Counted from the first letter of the stretch, positions 25,096 through 34,975 are shown. The stretch: 64,000 nucleotides of DNA from Nocardia exalbida NBRC 100660 (GCF_000308575.1 NZ_BAFZ01000054.1:1-64000); one strand, 5' to 3'. Notes: generated by a model not told the origin, from the sequence alone. A program made the numbers and translations.

Positions 25096-27147
25096 ATGGC
25101 AGCGGGGCGTGACATGGCACGAACGATGAGCAGGGCGATCCGGATGGTGGTTACGGTCGCGGTGCTGGCGGCCGTGGGATTCGGGTCGGGGCCCGCGGTC
25201 GCGGAGCCGTCCGCCGAGTCCCACAGCGTGGGATGGACCGCGTTGCACGACGGTCCCCAGCCGTATGCCGACGTGCACATCGACTGGGACGTCCCGATCC
25301 GGATGAGCGACGGCGTCGTGCTGAAGGCCAACGTGTACCGGCCGGTGAAGCAGGGCGGCGAGGTGGAGCAGCAGCCGCTGCCGACCATCGTGAATCTGAC
25401 CCCCTACACCAAGCTCATGACCAATCTGATCGACACGGCGCTCGCGGTGCCCGGCTTGCAGCCGCTGACCGTCCGGCTGGTCAACCGCGTGAATCTGGCC
25501 CGTACGCCGGTCAGCGGTTTCGGCGATCTGCTGCACGCGGTCGACGGCGGCACCGTGCAGACGGTCCTCGGACTCGATCGCAACCTGATCCGCGCCGGAT
25601 ACACCCAGGTCATCGCCGACGTGCGCGGGACCGGTTTCTCCCAGGGCGCGTGGGACACCCTCGGCGAGCGGGAACAACTCGACACCCGCGAGGTGATCGA
25701 CTGGGCGGCCGCGCAGCCGTGGTCGAACGGCCGGGTCGGGATGAGCGGGGGTTCGTATTCGGGGATCAACCAGCTGCGCGCCGCCGAGGACGCCCCGGCG
25801 CCGTTGCAGGCGATCTTCCCCGTGGAACCCGGCAGCGACCTGATGCGCGACGTCGTCGCGCCGGGCGGCGGGGTGGGGACGACGTTCCTGCCGATGTGGC
25901 TCAACACGGTCAACCAGCTGAAGCTGATTCCCGACGTGCAGTCGATGTTGAACGGCACCTTCGACTGGGGGTGGCTGCACGAACGGATGTCCGATCCGGC
26001 CAGCAACGTCGATCTGCTGGCCCAGGCGCTGCTCACGCCTTCGCTCGACCACGTGCCGCCCGCGCTGGCCGACGCGCTGGACGAGGACAGCTACTTCCGG
26101 CGCGGCATCGAGGGCCACCCGGAGCGCATCACGGTGCCCACCTTCGTCTACGGCGGCTGGCACGACATCTTCGCCAACAGCGCGACCAAGCTGTACAACG
26201 CCATACCGCTGCCCGCGGGCAGGAAGCAGTTGATCGTCGGCGACACCTATCACGCGAATCCCGGTGCGGGGACCGGCATTCCCGGCGCACCGCCGCGGCT
26301 GGACGTGTTGCAGCGGGTGTGGTTCGACAAGTGGTTGAAGGACGTCGACCACGGCTTGGGCGATTTCGGGCCGGTGACCGTGTGGGAACAGGGAGGCGGC
26401 TGGATCACCCTCGGGCAGTTCCCGCAGAAGGACCTCAACCATCGCCGCGTGTATCTCTCGGCAACGCCGAGCGGCACCACCGGAAAAGCGGTGTACGACG
26501 GATCGCTGACGATGACAGTCCCCGACGAGCAACGGACATTGACGGTGGCGCCCGGCCTCGCCGCGGCGTGTTCCCGCGACACCGCCCAGGGCTCGGCAGG
26601 CATGGCGGCGGTGGTGGACGTGTGCGCCAAGGACTCGCGCATCGCCGAGCGCAACGCGCTGACCTTCACCAGTGCGCCGATGACCGAGCGCACGGTCATC
26701 TCGGGGCCGGTGAACGTGCACCTCAACACCGTGCACGACGCCACCGACGGCTACTGGAGCGTCACGATGAACGATGTGGCGCCCGACGGATCGTCGAAGG
26801 TGCTGACCACAGGGCAGTTGACCGCCTCCCTGCGCGCCGTCGACGAGCAGAAGAGCAGCCGCACATCGTCCGGCGATCTGACCGAACCGTTCAATCCGCT
26901 CACCCTGGACAGTCTGCGGCCGGTCGTTCCCGGTGAGCCCGTGGCGCTGGACATCGCGGTCATCCCCACCCAAGCGGTGCTGCAACCCGGCCACCGGCTG
27001 CGGATCGACGTCTTCGCGGGCAACTCGCCGAAGGCGCTGGCCTTCCGCCCCATGCTCAACAACACCGAACTGAAGCCCCAGCACCTCGAGTTGGATCCGT
27101 CGGCGCCGAGCTTCGTCATCGTGCCGACCAACCGTCCGCTGGGCTGA
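25096..27147 (+). CDS. Secreted CocE/NonD-type hydrolase (X-Pro dipeptidyl-peptidase-like)
   Basis: The 683-residue protein has a signal peptide cleaved near 'PAVA' (about residue 36). The S15/CocE catalytic domain follows: 'SDGVVLKANVYRP', 'ADVRGTGFSQGAWD', the nucleophile elbow 'GMSGGSYSGINQL', and a His in 'GDTYHANPG'. A C-terminal jelly-roll domain ('PVNVHLNTVHDATDGYWSV') is present. Members hydrolyse esters or proline peptides. The ATG at 25096 has an AGGGAG just upstream; an ATG at 25114 is an alternative. A strong hairpin follows the stop. Confidence 0.85.
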   Translation: MAAGRDMARTMSRAIRMVVTVAVLAAVGFGSGPAVAEPSAESHSVGWTALHDGPQPYADVHIDWDVPIRMSDGVVLKANVYRPVKQGGEVEQQPLPTIVNLTPYTKLMTNLIDTALAVPGLQPLTVRLVNRVNLARTPVSGFGDLLHAVDGGTVQTVLGLDRNLIRAGYTQVIADVRGTGFSQGAWDTLGEREQLDTREVIDWAAAQPWSNGRVGMSGGSYSGINQLRAAEDAPAPLQAIFPVEPGSDLMRDVVAPGGGVGTTFLPMWLNTVNQLKLIPDVQSMLNGTFDWGWLHERMSDPASNVDLLAQALLTPSLDHVPPALADALDEDSYFRRGIEGHPERITVPTFVYGGWHDIFANSATKLYNAIPLPAGRKQLIVGDTYHANPGAGTGIPGAPPRLDVLQRVWFDKWLKDVDHGLGDFGPVTVWEQGGGWITLGQFPQKDLNHRRVYLSATPSGTTGKAVYDGSLTMTVPDEQRTLTVAPGLAAACSRDTAQGSAGMAAVVDVCAKDSRIAERNALTFTSAPMTERTVISGPVNVHLNTVHDATDGYWSVTMNDVAPDGSSKVLTTGQLTASLRAVDEQKSSRTSSGDLTEPFNPLTLDSLRPVVPGEPVALDIAVIPTQAVLQPGHRLRIDVFAGNSPKALAFRPMLNNTELKPQHLELDPSAPSFVIVPTNRPLG

Positions 27148-27152
27148 GCGCC

Positions 27153-27184
27153 GCGTGGGGTCGTCTCGCCGGGCGACCCCACGC
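27153..27184. terminator. Bidirectional hairpin terminator
   Basis: GCGTGGGGTCG (27153-27163) and CGACCCCACGC (27174-27184) form a perfect 11-bp stem with a 10-base loop, starting 6 bp after the CocE-type stop and ending 9 bp before the stop of the converging LLM gene. It can terminate both. Confidence 0.7.
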
Positions 27185-27192
27185 GCCGGGGC

Positions 27193-28113
27193 TCACAATT
27201 GCGACTGCACCTGCGCGGAGATCAGCTCGAGATGCTCGAGATCGGTCAGATCGAGCACCTGCAAGTAGATGCGGCTGGTGCCGATCTCGGTGTACCGGCC
27301 GATCTTGTCCACCACCTCGGCGGGTGAGCCGGCCAGGCCGTTGGTCTTCAGCTCGTACACCTCGCGTCCGATCGCGGCGGCCCGGCGCGCCACCTCGGCG
27401 TCGTTCGCGCCGACGCAGACCACCAGCGCGTTGGAGTAGACCAGGTCGTCGGCCGCGCGTCCGTAGGTCTCGGCGGCGGCGCGCACCCGGTCGAACTGCC
27501 GCGCGCTGTCCTCGAGCGAGGAGAACGGCATATTGAACTCGGCGGCGTACTGCGCGGCCAGCCGGGGGGTGCGGGTGGCGCCCTGGCCGCCGATCACCAC
27601 CGGAATCGGGTCCTGCACCGGTTTGGGCAGGGCGGGGGAATCGGTGAGCTGGTAGTGCTTGCCGTCGTAGCTGAACGTGTCGCCGGGTTTGGTCGCCCAG
27701 AGCCCGGTGATGACGGCCAGCTGTTCTTCCAGCCGGGCGAACTTGTCGGCGGGGAACGGGATGCCGTACGCGGCGTGCTCCTCGGCGAACCAGCCGCTGC
27801 CCAGACCGAATTCGACCCGGCCGCCGGACATCTGGTCCACCTGGGCGACCTGGATGGCGAGCGGGCCGGGCAGCCGGAAGGTGGCGGCGGTGACCAGGGT
27901 GCCCAGGCGGATCCGTTCGGTCTCCCTGGCCAGTCCGGCGAGGGTGATCCAGGCATCGGTCGGGCCGGGCAGGCCGTCGGCGCCGCCCATGCTCAGGTAG
28001 TGGTCGGAGCGGAAGAACGCGTCGAATCCCAAGTCCTCGGTGGCCTTGGCAACGGTGAGCAGCGTGTCGTAGCTCGCACCCTGCTGCGGCTCGGTGAAGA
28101 TGCGTAGTTCCAT
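27193..28113 (-). CDS. LLM-class F420-dependent oxidoreductase
   Basis: The 306-residue luciferase-like TIM-barrel protein has 'DLGFDAFFRSDHYLSMGG', 'ERIRLGTLVTAATFRLPG', 'GGRVEFGLGSGWFAEEH' and 'PVVIGGQGATRTPRLAAQYA', characteristic of F420-dependent LLM enzymes. The substrate is unknown. The ATG at 28113 follows -10 TAGGGT (28126 to 28121) by seven bases, so it is leaderless. Longer upstream frames are not used. Confidence 0.85.
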   Translation of the reverse strand: MELRIFTEPQQGASYDTLLTVAKATEDLGFDAFFRSDHYLSMGGADGLPGPTDAWITLAGLARETERIRLGTLVTAATFRLPGPLAIQVAQVDQMSGGRVEFGLGSGWFAEEHAAYGIPFPADKFARLEEQLAVITGLWATKPGDTFSYDGKHYQLTDSPALPKPVQDPIPVVIGGQGATRTPRLAAQYAAEFNMPFSSLEDSARQFDRVRAAAETYGRAADDLVYSNALVVCVGANDAEVARRAAAIGREVYELKTNGLAGSPAEVVDKIGRYTEIGTSRIYLQVLDLTDLEHLELISAQVQSQL

Positions 28114-28303
28114 GTCGATGACCCTAGTCGGTCCCAGCATGGGCGAATCGCTCCGCTCGCGCCATGCGGACGCCGGGGAAGCGTGGGGTGACGGGCCGGG
28201 CGCGGTGCGGAAACGCCGTTCGCACGCGTGCGGGCTCGGGCCGGGAATTCGTAGCGAACCGGCGGGCCGGGGTACGTGACGAAGACTCGGAAACGCCGCC
28301 GAA

Positions 28304-29497
28304 TTATCGGGATTCACCAGTGGCGGGGGTTCGGTGCTCGCCCGGCGTGGGCGATTCCGGCCGCGTGTAAGTCCGTGCGATGAGCGCGGCGCGCAATCGG
28401 TACAGCACGTGCGGAACGGCGGTGTCCAGGCCGGTGAGGCGGCCGATGCGCTTGAGACGATGGTCAACGGTGTTCGGGTGCAGATACATCGTCCGGGAGG
28501 TCCGCCTGCGGTTGAAGTCGTTGCGGATGTGCTCGCGCAGGGTGTCGAACAGTTCGGGATGGCCCTCCAGCGGGTCGAGCAGCGCCGCCAGCCGATCGCG
28601 TCCCGGCCCCGGCCGGGTGAGCTGGTATTCGAGGGCCAGATCCTCGAAACGGTACAGACCCGGCGGGTTCCGCAGGCGCCGGACCATGTCGAGCAGTTCG
28701 TGTGCCTGGTCGGCGGCGCCGGGAATCCGGTCGGGCTCGGCGGTCATGGCGGCGGCGGTGAGCGGGGCGGGGACCGCCGTGGCCAGCGCGGCGACCAAGG
28801 CGTCGAGTTCGTTCGCGGCGATCAGCGACTCCGCGACCAGGATCGTCCCGCCGATCGCGCTGAGCACGGCGGGCACATGCCCGCCGCAGTGCACGGCGAG
28901 GCAGATCTGCATGCGCTGCCGGATGCTGTAGCCGTCGCCGGGGCGTCGCCCGGGACGTTCTTCGGTGGGCCGGTCGACCGCCACGGCGAGCACGGTGTAG
29001 CGGTCGGCGACCGGAATGCCGTACTCGCGGTAGACCTTCGCGGGGTGGTGGCCTCTGAGCAATGCGACGGCGACGGCATGCGGAGCGGTCTGCTCGGCGG
29101 CGGGCGCGACGGACAGGTAGGCGAGCGATACGGTCGTGGTGACCGCGTGCAGCGCGTCGAAGAGCCCGCGGATGTCGTCATGGTGCACGGTCTGCGCGTC
29201 CCGCAGGTGGTCGTCGAGATAGAGGCGGAATCCCTCGTGGACGAGATGCTGGACGGTGTCCATCGGAATCCCCACCCCGGCCCACCGGGTGGCCGCCTCG
29301 AAGATGCGGACCGTGCGCGCCGGGCGCTCGGAATCGACGGAAGCGACCAGATCGAGGCAGTGCGTGACGATGGCGCGGATCTGTTCGCGCAGCAGGTTCC
29401 CGCGCTCCACGTGCCGCCGGGGAATGATGCCGAGCAGGTGCCGCACGATGCGCTCAGTGGCCGGGACGAGCTCGGCGGTGCTGCGTGGGGATGGCAT
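28304..29497 (-). CDS. PucR/CdaR-type helix-turn-helix regulator
   Basis: The 397-residue protein has an N-terminal helical ligand-binding region, a middle GGDEF-like region, and the C-terminal PucR HTH ('RTMYLHPNTVDHRLKRIGRLTG'). Such regulators usually activate catabolic genes. The start is uncertain: ATG 29497 lacks a good ribosome site and ATG 29614 would add 39 residues. It is divergent from gluconokinase, about 310 bp away, which makes gntK a candidate target. Confidence 0.75.
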   Translation of the reverse strand: MPSPRSTAELVPATERIVRHLLGIIPRRHVERGNLLREQIRAIVTHCLDLVASVDSERPARTVRIFEAATRWAGVGIPMDTVQHLVHEGFRLYLDDHLRDAQTVHHDDIRGLFDALHAVTTTVSLAYLSVAPAAEQTAPHAVAVALLRGHHPAKVYREYGIPVADRYTVLAVAVDRPTEERPGRRPGDGYSIRQRMQICLAVHCGGHVPAVLSAIGGTILVAESLIAANELDALVAALATAVPAPLTAAAMTAEPDRIPGAADQAHELLDMVRRLRNPPGLYRFEDLALEYQLTRPGPGRDRLAALLDPLEGHPELFDTLREHIRNDFNRRRTSRTMYLHPNTVDHRLKRIGRLTGLDTAVPHVLYRLRAALIARTYTRPESPTPGEHRTPATGESR

Positions 29498-29806
29498 GCC
29501 GCTGCTCAGACTCCGCCTCCGCCGCGGGCCGCCCGTGGCTCGGGCGTGTGGCCGCGGTCCGGATGTCGGACCAGGTCCGTGCAGTGCGTCATCGCGAACA
29601 TTCGTACTTCCCATCCGGTCCGCGCGGACCTCGAATCTTTTGACGCAGAACGAAATCGGCGGGCCGCAGTCTCGGTCCTCGAAATCTAGCCGCCGGCGGG
29701 GCGGACCGTCACTGCACGGGCCGACGAAGTGCTCGGCCGCTAGGTTGTTGCCGATGACAAGTCCGCGCGCCCGGCAGATCCGCCGCCACAGGGGAAGGAG
29801 GTTCGA

Positions 29807-30307
29807 GTGCACGATGTACCGGTGATCGTCGTGATGGGGGTGTCGGGTTCGGGAAAGACGACGGTCGGCTCCCGCCTGGCCGACGTGCTCGGGGTCGAGT
29901 ACGCCGAGGGCGACGACTTCCACCCGCGCGCGAACGTCGCGAAGATGGCGGCGGGGGCGCCGTTGGACGATGCCGACCGCGCACCCTGGCTCGACGCCCT
30001 GGCCGCCTGGATGGCCGAGCGATCCGGCAGGGGCGGCGTCGTCACGTGCTCGGCTCTCAAACGGATCTACCGCGATCGGCTGCGCGCCTCAGCGCCCGAG
30101 GCGTTCTTCCTGCATCTGAGCGTGCCCCGCGCCGAACTCGAGCGGCGCGTGACCGGACGTCGCGGGCATTTCATGCCGCCGAGCCTGCTCGATTCCCAGC
30201 TGGCCACCCTGGAGCCGCTCGGCCCCGACGAAGGCGGCAGCACCATCGATGCGGCCCGCCCGCCCGAGGAGGTGGTCCGGCAAGCCGTGGCAGCGCTGGA
30301 CAGGTGA
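29807..30307 (+). CDS. gntK: Gluconokinase
   Basis: The 166-residue kinase has the Walker A 'GVSGSGKT' (residues 11-18), 'AEGDDFHPRANVAKMAAGAPLDDADRAPWL' (gluconate-binding region) and 'CSALKRIYRDRLR', all diagnostic of GntK. It phosphorylates gluconate to 6-phosphogluconate for the pentose phosphate pathway. The GTG start has GGAAGGAG upstream. It is divergent from a PucR-type regulator. A sugar-dehydrogenase lipoprotein at 22836-24029 might supply gluconate, but the link is only suggestive. Confidence 0.93.
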   Translation: MHDVPVIVVMGVSGSGKTTVGSRLADVLGVEYAEGDDFHPRANVAKMAAGAPLDDADRAPWLDALAAWMAERSGRGGVVTCSALKRIYRDRLRASAPEAFFLHLSVPRAELERRVTGRRGHFMPPSLLDSQLATLEPLGPDEGGSTIDAARPPEEVVRQAVAALDR

Positions 30308-30328
30308 GCCGCGCGTCGGGTTCGCCCG

Positions 30329-31252
30329 CTAGAGGCCGCCGAGATCCGACAAGACATCGAAAGCGAGATCGAGGCCGCGCCACAACGTGTCGATCTCGGC
30401 GGTGGCGACGGGTGCCGCGGCCGGATCCTGCATGGCGAATCCGTTCGAGAGAATGACGACGTTGGCGCCCGCGTCGGCCAGACGGAGCAAGGGGCCGGTC
30501 GCCACCCCGCGACCGAGCACCAGGTCCAAGCCCTCGCCGACGAAGTAGAAGCGCCACAGCGGACCGAGGTCGCCGCCGTAGACCGCTTTGGTCGCGTCGA
30601 CGATCAGCGCACCGTGCTGGGCGATCGCGTCGACGATGCGGAAATAGTCGCCCGCGTTGGCGGCGGTGCTGCCGACCGCGGCGACGGAATAGGACAGGTC
30701 CACGCTCAGGTGCGCGTTGTACCCGGCCATCGCCACGCGCGCGGGAGACAGCTCGCAGTGGCTGGTCAGGGCGAAATAGTGGGCCCAGTGCGGGTCGACG
30801 GGTGCGCCGGTGAATTCGGCGTGCACTGTGCGCAGGAAGCGCGACAGCAGTTCGAGACTGATCCGATGCGCCCACTCCGGGTCGTCGAACGACGCGGGGT
30901 CGCGCTGTAGCGGCAGGACGGCGGCCCGTTCGACCGCGTCGAGCCCGAGGGCGAACACCCCGCGCAGATCGCGGTGGGCGACCAGGATCTCCGTGATCCG
31001 CCGGTGCCGGTCGACGGCGTCCTCCAATTGCCGCAGCGCGGAACCGGTCAGCGTGCCGGTGTCGGACAGTTCCGCGATAGCGGCCGTCTCGGCAGACGTC
31101 AGCGGTGTGCCGCAGGCCGTGGCCGCCGGTGCGGCGGAGGCGTTCGCCGCACCGAGCGCGATCGTGAGGATCAGCGCCGTCACGGCCGAGGCCAGTGCTG
31201 AGAAAAGCTGCCGCGCAGCAGCACTCGGCGTACGCGCGGAGATGTTCGGCAT
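30329..31252 (-). CDS. Secreted DUF5995 family protein
   Basis: The 307-residue protein has a signal peptide cleaved near 'ANASA' (Ala40). The mature part matches DUF5995: 'HRRITEILVAHRDL', 'FDDPEWAHRISLELLSRFL', 'PHWAHYFALTSHCELSPARVAMAGYNAHLSVDLSY'. The conserved His/Asp residues suggest a metal-binding helical fold, but the activity is unknown. The ATG at 31252 follows a GGAG by five bases. It converges with gntK, leaving 21 bp between the stops. Confidence 0.7.
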   Translation of the reverse strand: MPNISARTPSAAARQLFSALASAVTALILTIALGAANASAAPAATACGTPLTSAETAAIAELSDTGTLTGSALRQLEDAVDRHRRITEILVAHRDLRGVFALGLDAVERAAVLPLQRDPASFDDPEWAHRISLELLSRFLRTVHAEFTGAPVDPHWAHYFALTSHCELSPARVAMAGYNAHLSVDLSYSVAAVGSTAANAGDYFRIVDAIAQHGALIVDATKAVYGGDLGPLWRFYFVGEGLDLVLGRGVATGPLLRLADAGANVVILSNGFAMQDPAAAPVATAEIDTLWRGLDLAFDVLSDLGGL

Positions 31253-31387
31253 GCTGGCTCCAGGGTCGTGAATCGCGATTCCGCGCCGGGACAGCCGAAG
31301 GGGATGAAGTCGGCGATGCGGCACGCGGTAGGTGGCGCAGGGCGCGATCGAAGCCTATCCGAGCCGATCGCGTCGCGCAGCGCGGCG

Positions 31388-32182
31388 TCAGTGCGACGCG
31401 AAGCAGGAGCCGGAAGGTGCGCCCGGCAGGCAGATCTCGGCGATGGCGGAGACGAGCAGCCACGCGCCGATCAGCAGCGAACCCACGGCTATCGCGCCGA
31501 ATACGAATACCCACAGCAGGCCGGGCAGCCGGGTGAGCCTGGCGAGTTGATCGGCGTCGGAGTCGACCTCGTGATAGCGGGCGCGCTGCTGACGGGAACG
31601 TCCCCGCTGTAGCTCTAGGACCGGCCGCGCCCCGGCGAACAGCAGGAACCAGGCGCCCAGATACGCGAAACCCGCTTGCAGCGTGTCGGTGCCGAACCAG
31701 GAGACGACGAAGACCGCCGCACCGAGTCCGAGCACGGTGATACCGCCGTAGATGTTCCTGATCTTGATCAGGAGCGCGGCGAGCAGGACGATGGCGGTCC
31801 ACAGCATCAGCGTGATCCGGCTGGCGCCCAGCAGGGCGGCGAACCCGAGACCGAGCAGCGGCGGCGCGGGGTAACCCGCCATCGTGGTGAGGATCATCCC
31901 GAGGCCGTAAGGTTTTCCGCTCGACACCGTGAGTCCCGAGGTGTCCGAATGCAATCGGATGCTGTTGAGCTTGCGGCCGGTGAGCAGCGCGACCAGGGCG
32001 TGCCCGCCTTCGTGCGCGATGGTGACGATATTGCGGGTGAGCCGCCAGATCGGGGTGTAACCCACCAGCACGAGCGCCGCCACCGCGGCCGCCACCACCA
32101 GCCACCACGGCGGTTGCGCTTGCGTCGTCGTCAGACGATCGGCGATGGAGGCGCCGCGCTCGAAGAATTCCGCTCTGTCCAC
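31388..32182 (-). CDS. M50-type intramembrane metalloprotease-like protein
   Basis: The 264-residue membrane protein has the zinc motif HEGGH (His57, Glu58, His61) inside a hydrophobic segment and about six TM helices ('GMILTTMAGYPAPPLLGLGFAALL' carries the conserved Pro/Gly part). Site-2-protease relatives cut anti-sigma factors or clear signal remnants. No sigma/anti-sigma pair is adjacent. The GTG start is six bases after TAAGGT (32194 to 32189), so it is probably leaderless. It lies between a secreted protein and a receptor kinase. Confidence 0.8.
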   Translation of the reverse strand: MDRAEFFERGASIADRLTTTQAQPPWWLVVAAAVAALVLVGYTPIWRLTRNIVTIAHEGGHALVALLTGRKLNSIRLHSDTSGLTVSSGKPYGLGMILTTMAGYPAPPLLGLGFAALLGASRITLMLWTAIVLLAALLIKIRNIYGGITVLGLGAAVFVVSWFGTDTLQAGFAYLGAWFLLFAGARPVLELQRGRSRQQRARYHEVDSDADQLARLTRLPGLLWVFVFGAIAVGSLLIGAWLLVSAIAEICLPGAPSGSCFASH

Positions 32183-32323
32183 CGCCGCACCTTAACCGCC
32201 CGCGGACGACCGCGCTCGTGGCAAGCGTTCCTTGCTGGGACACCAACGCGGACGCGGCCATCACGGCCTTGTGCCTCTGGTATCAGAGGGTGGGCCCGTT
32301 CGTACCCGGCCTCGGAACGCGGG

Positions 32324-33997
32324 TCAGCTGGTTCTCGTGAGGATCCCGGTCATATCCCCAGCCACGCCCTGTGTTCGGTAGGAAATGGTCCCGTCTGGCC
32401 GCAGTTCCAGATGGGAGGACGCGCCTTCGTCGTTACATCCACCGGGATTCTGAGTGAGTGCGGCCCTCAATGTGACGCTTTCCGCTGTGACAGCGGTGAG
32501 TGTCTCGGCGCGACCGCACTTCAAGCCGATGATTCGGCCGGTATTGGTCGATTCTCCGACTTGTTCTCCTATGTCGCCAGGATTGAGTGTCAGGAGGATG
32601 TCGTAGCTGCCGAGAAGATCTTTCGCCACACCTTTCCACTCGCCGAGAAAAGCATTCGGAACGCTGGTGGCGGAGGGACTGCTGCTGGTCGTCGGGGTCG
32701 TGTCGTCGGCCTGCGTGGCGGTAACCGTGGCGGGTTCGGCGGTGGCTCGGGTGGTCTGCGCGATCGAATCGTTCGAATTGTCGTTCCGCAGCTGTGCGCC
32801 GACCACGTACGCCGCTACGGCGACGGCGATGCAGACGACGAGCGCGCCCGCGACGAGCAGGGCGCGGCCGGGGCGGCGCGGATGAGGGGCGGCGGCGGCC
32901 GCGCCGAACCGGGGCGAACTCTGGTGTGCGGACGGGTAGGTGTGGTGTCCGGTGTACGCGGGAGACGCCTGCGGCGGGCCCGGATGCCGCAGGTGCGTGG
33001 GCGCCGATCGCCCGGGGTCGCTGTGCGGGTGCGCAGGTGCAGCCGAATGGATCATGGTGTCGGCGGTGCGCGCGGGATGCGGGGGTGCGGGAAGGTCCGG
33101 GCGGTCGAACGGCCCGGAGTCGAGGTTCAGCAGCTCCACTGCGCGGTGGCTGACCTCCTCGAGCACCGGGGCGGGCAGCCAGCCGCCGCGCTCGGGGATG
33201 CCGAGAGCGGTGAGCTGGGTGAGCAACTGGTCCGGTGTCGGGCGGGCCGCGGCGTCCTTGGTCAGGCAGGCCGACACCAGCGGGCGCAGTCGCGGCGGGA
33301 CGTCGTCGAGCTGCGGCTCCTCGTACACCACCCGCCAAAGCATCTGCACGGTGTCGCCGACGCCGAACGGGCCGTGGCCGGTCGCCGCGAACACCAGGAT
33401 CCCGCCGAGGGCGAAGACGTCCGCGGGCGGGCCGACCGGGTCGCCGGTCACCTGCTCCGGGCACATGAATCCCGGAGAGCCGATGACCTTTCCGGTGGTG
33501 GTGAGCTGACTGTCGTCGACGGCGCGGGCGATGCCGAAGTCGATCACCTTGGGACCGTCGAGAGCCAGGAGGACATTGGACGGCTTGAGGTCGCGGTGCA
33601 CCACCCCGGCGCCGTGCACCGCCGTCAATGCCTCGACCAGGCCGTGTGCCAGCACGAGCAGGGCGTGCTCGGTGAACGGCCCGTACCGGTCGACCGCGTC
33701 GGCCAGCGAGAACCCGGCCACGTAACCGGTGGCCAGCCACGGCGGATCGGCGTCCACGTCGGCGTCGAGCACCGGCGCGGTGAACCGTCCGCCGACCCGG
33801 CGCGCCGCCGCGACCTCCCGCCGGAAGCGCGTGCGGAACTCCGCGTCGATCATGTCGGGACGGATGACCTTCACCGCGACGGTGCGCCCGCCCGCGTTCC
33901 GTCCGAGGTAGACGCGGCCCATGCCACCGACGCCCAGGACGCCGAGCAGGCGATAGTCCCCGATCCTCGCCGGATCGTTCATGCCGAGCGGTTGCAT
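32324..33997 (-). CDS. Receptor Ser/Thr protein kinase
   Basis: The 557-residue protein has an N-terminal PknB-type kinase (Gly-rich loop 'VLGVGGMGRVYLG', Lys43, HRD 134-136, DFG 153-155), a His/Pro/Ala-rich linker (about 300-375), one TM segment (about 379-400), a Thr/Ser-rich stalk, and an ectodomain of about 110 residues with two Cys ('LKCGRAETL' and 'NPGGCNDEG'). The ectodomain differs from that of the kinase at 11856. The ligand is unknown. It is a single gene with no adjacent phosphatase. Confidence 0.88.
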   Translation of the reverse strand: MQPLGMNDPARIGDYRLLGVLGVGGMGRVYLGRNAGGRTVAVKVIRPDMIDAEFRTRFRREVAAARRVGGRFTAPVLDADVDADPPWLATGYVAGFSLADAVDRYGPFTEHALLVLAHGLVEALTAVHGAGVVHRDLKPSNVLLALDGPKVIDFGIARAVDDSQLTTTGKVIGSPGFMCPEQVTGDPVGPPADVFALGGILVFAATGHGPFGVGDTVQMLWRVVYEEPQLDDVPPRLRPLVSACLTKDAAARPTPDQLLTQLTALGIPERGGWLPAPVLEEVSHRAVELLNLDSGPFDRPDLPAPPHPARTADTMIHSAAPAHPHSDPGRSAPTHLRHPGPPQASPAYTGHHTYPSAHQSSPRFGAAAAAPHPRRPGRALLVAGALVVCIAVAVAAYVVGAQLRNDNSNDSIAQTTRATAEPATVTATQADDTTPTTSSSPSATSVPNAFLGEWKGVAKDLLGSYDILLTLNPGDIGEQVGESTNTGRIIGLKCGRAETLTAVTAESVTLRAALTQNPGGCNDEGASSHLELRPDGTISYRTQGVAGDMTGILTRTS

Positions 33998-34084
33998 CGC
34001 GCAGCTGGTTCCCTTCTCATGGCGTACGACCCCCCGAGAGGCTACTCACCGGCCACTCTCGTGTTCGCGCAGCGCCTGCCCCCG

Positions 34085-34975
34085 CTAACCGGCCATGCTG
34101 GGCGCGGGCGCGGGTTGGTCCCGCCGCGCCCGCTTGGCCAGCAGATATGCCGCGAGCGCCGCGGGAATGTTCATCAGAACGCCGTAGACCGCGCCGGGCA
34201 CGGCCATGGTCTCGTTGTCCAGGACCGAAGCGGCGACGGCGATCGCGAGGGCCGCGTTGTGCACGCCGATCTCCATGGCCGAGGCGATGGCCTGATCGTT
34301 TTCCACTCGCGCGAGCCGGGGCACGAAGTAGCCGACGGACAGGCTGATCACGGCGAAGGACAGGCAGATCGCGGACAGCTTTCCGATGTGCTCCGACAGC
34401 GTGTCCAGATTCGAGCCCACTCCGGCCGCGATCACCAGCGCGAGCACCACGACCGAAAGGATCTTGACCGCACCGCGCATCCGGCGTGACCATTCCGGGA
34501 ACCGCCGGTGCACCGCCATGCCGATCGCGACGGGCACGAGCACGATGGCGAAGACCTGAGCGAATTTGTCCGGCCGCAGCCCGACCGAGCCCGCACCGTC
34601 GAGGAACAAGGCGTAGGACAGCGCCACCACCACCGGCATGGTGAACACCGCGAGCACCGAATTGATCGCGGTGAGCGTGATGTTCAGCGCCACGTTGCCC
34701 CCGGCGATGTGACTGAACAGGTTCGCCGACGCACCGCCCGGCGACGCGGCGAGCAGCAGCATGCCCGCGGCCAGCGCGCCGTCGAGTCCGAACAGGCGGA
34801 TCAGGCCCAGGCACACCGCGGGCAGCAGGACCATCTGGCACACCAGCGCGATCACCGCCGCTTTCGGATAGCGCAGCACGCGCGCGAAATCGTCGGTCGT
34901 CAGCGTCAATCCGAGCCCGAACATCACCAAGGCCAGTGCCAGCGGCAGCAACACCGCGAAAATCGTTGCACCCAT
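34085..34975 (-). CDS. Bile acid:sodium symporter (BASS) family transporter
   Basis: The 296-residue membrane protein has 9-10 TM segments and BASS family hallmarks 'MFGLGLTLTTDDF', 'LLLAASPGGASANLFSHIAGGNVALN' and 'AMEIGVHNAALAIAVAAS'. Such proteins co-transport organic anions such as keto acids or pantoate with Na+. GAGGAG lies six bases before the ATG. It is 85 bp downstream of the Gfo/Idh/MocA gene on the same strand, so they may form an operon. Confidence 0.87.
   Translation of the reverse strand: MGATIFAVLLPLALALVMFGLGLTLTTDDFARVLRYPKAAVIALVCQMVLLPAVCLGLIRLFGLDGALAAGMLLLAASPGGASANLFSHIAGGNVALNITLTAINSVLAVFTMPVVVALSYALFLDGAGSVGLRPDKFAQVFAIVLVPVAIGMAVHRRFPEWSRRMRGAVKILSVVVLALVIAAGVGSNLDTLSEHIGKLSAICLSFAVISLSVGYFVPRLARVENDQAIASAMEIGVHNAALAIAVAASVLDNETMAVPGAVYGVLMNIPAALAAYLLAKRARRDQPAPAPSMAG

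Noticed and set aside
25048..27084. 678-residue minus-strand open frame
   Set aside because: It is antisense to the secreted CocE/NonD hydrolase. Its translation is Arg/His/Gly/Val-rich with no domain, as expected for a shadow in high-GC DNA.
31676..34489. 937-residue plus-strand open frame
   Set aside because: It runs antisense through the M50-type protease, the kinase and into the BASS gene; composition is Arg/Gly/Asp-rich without any family resemblance.
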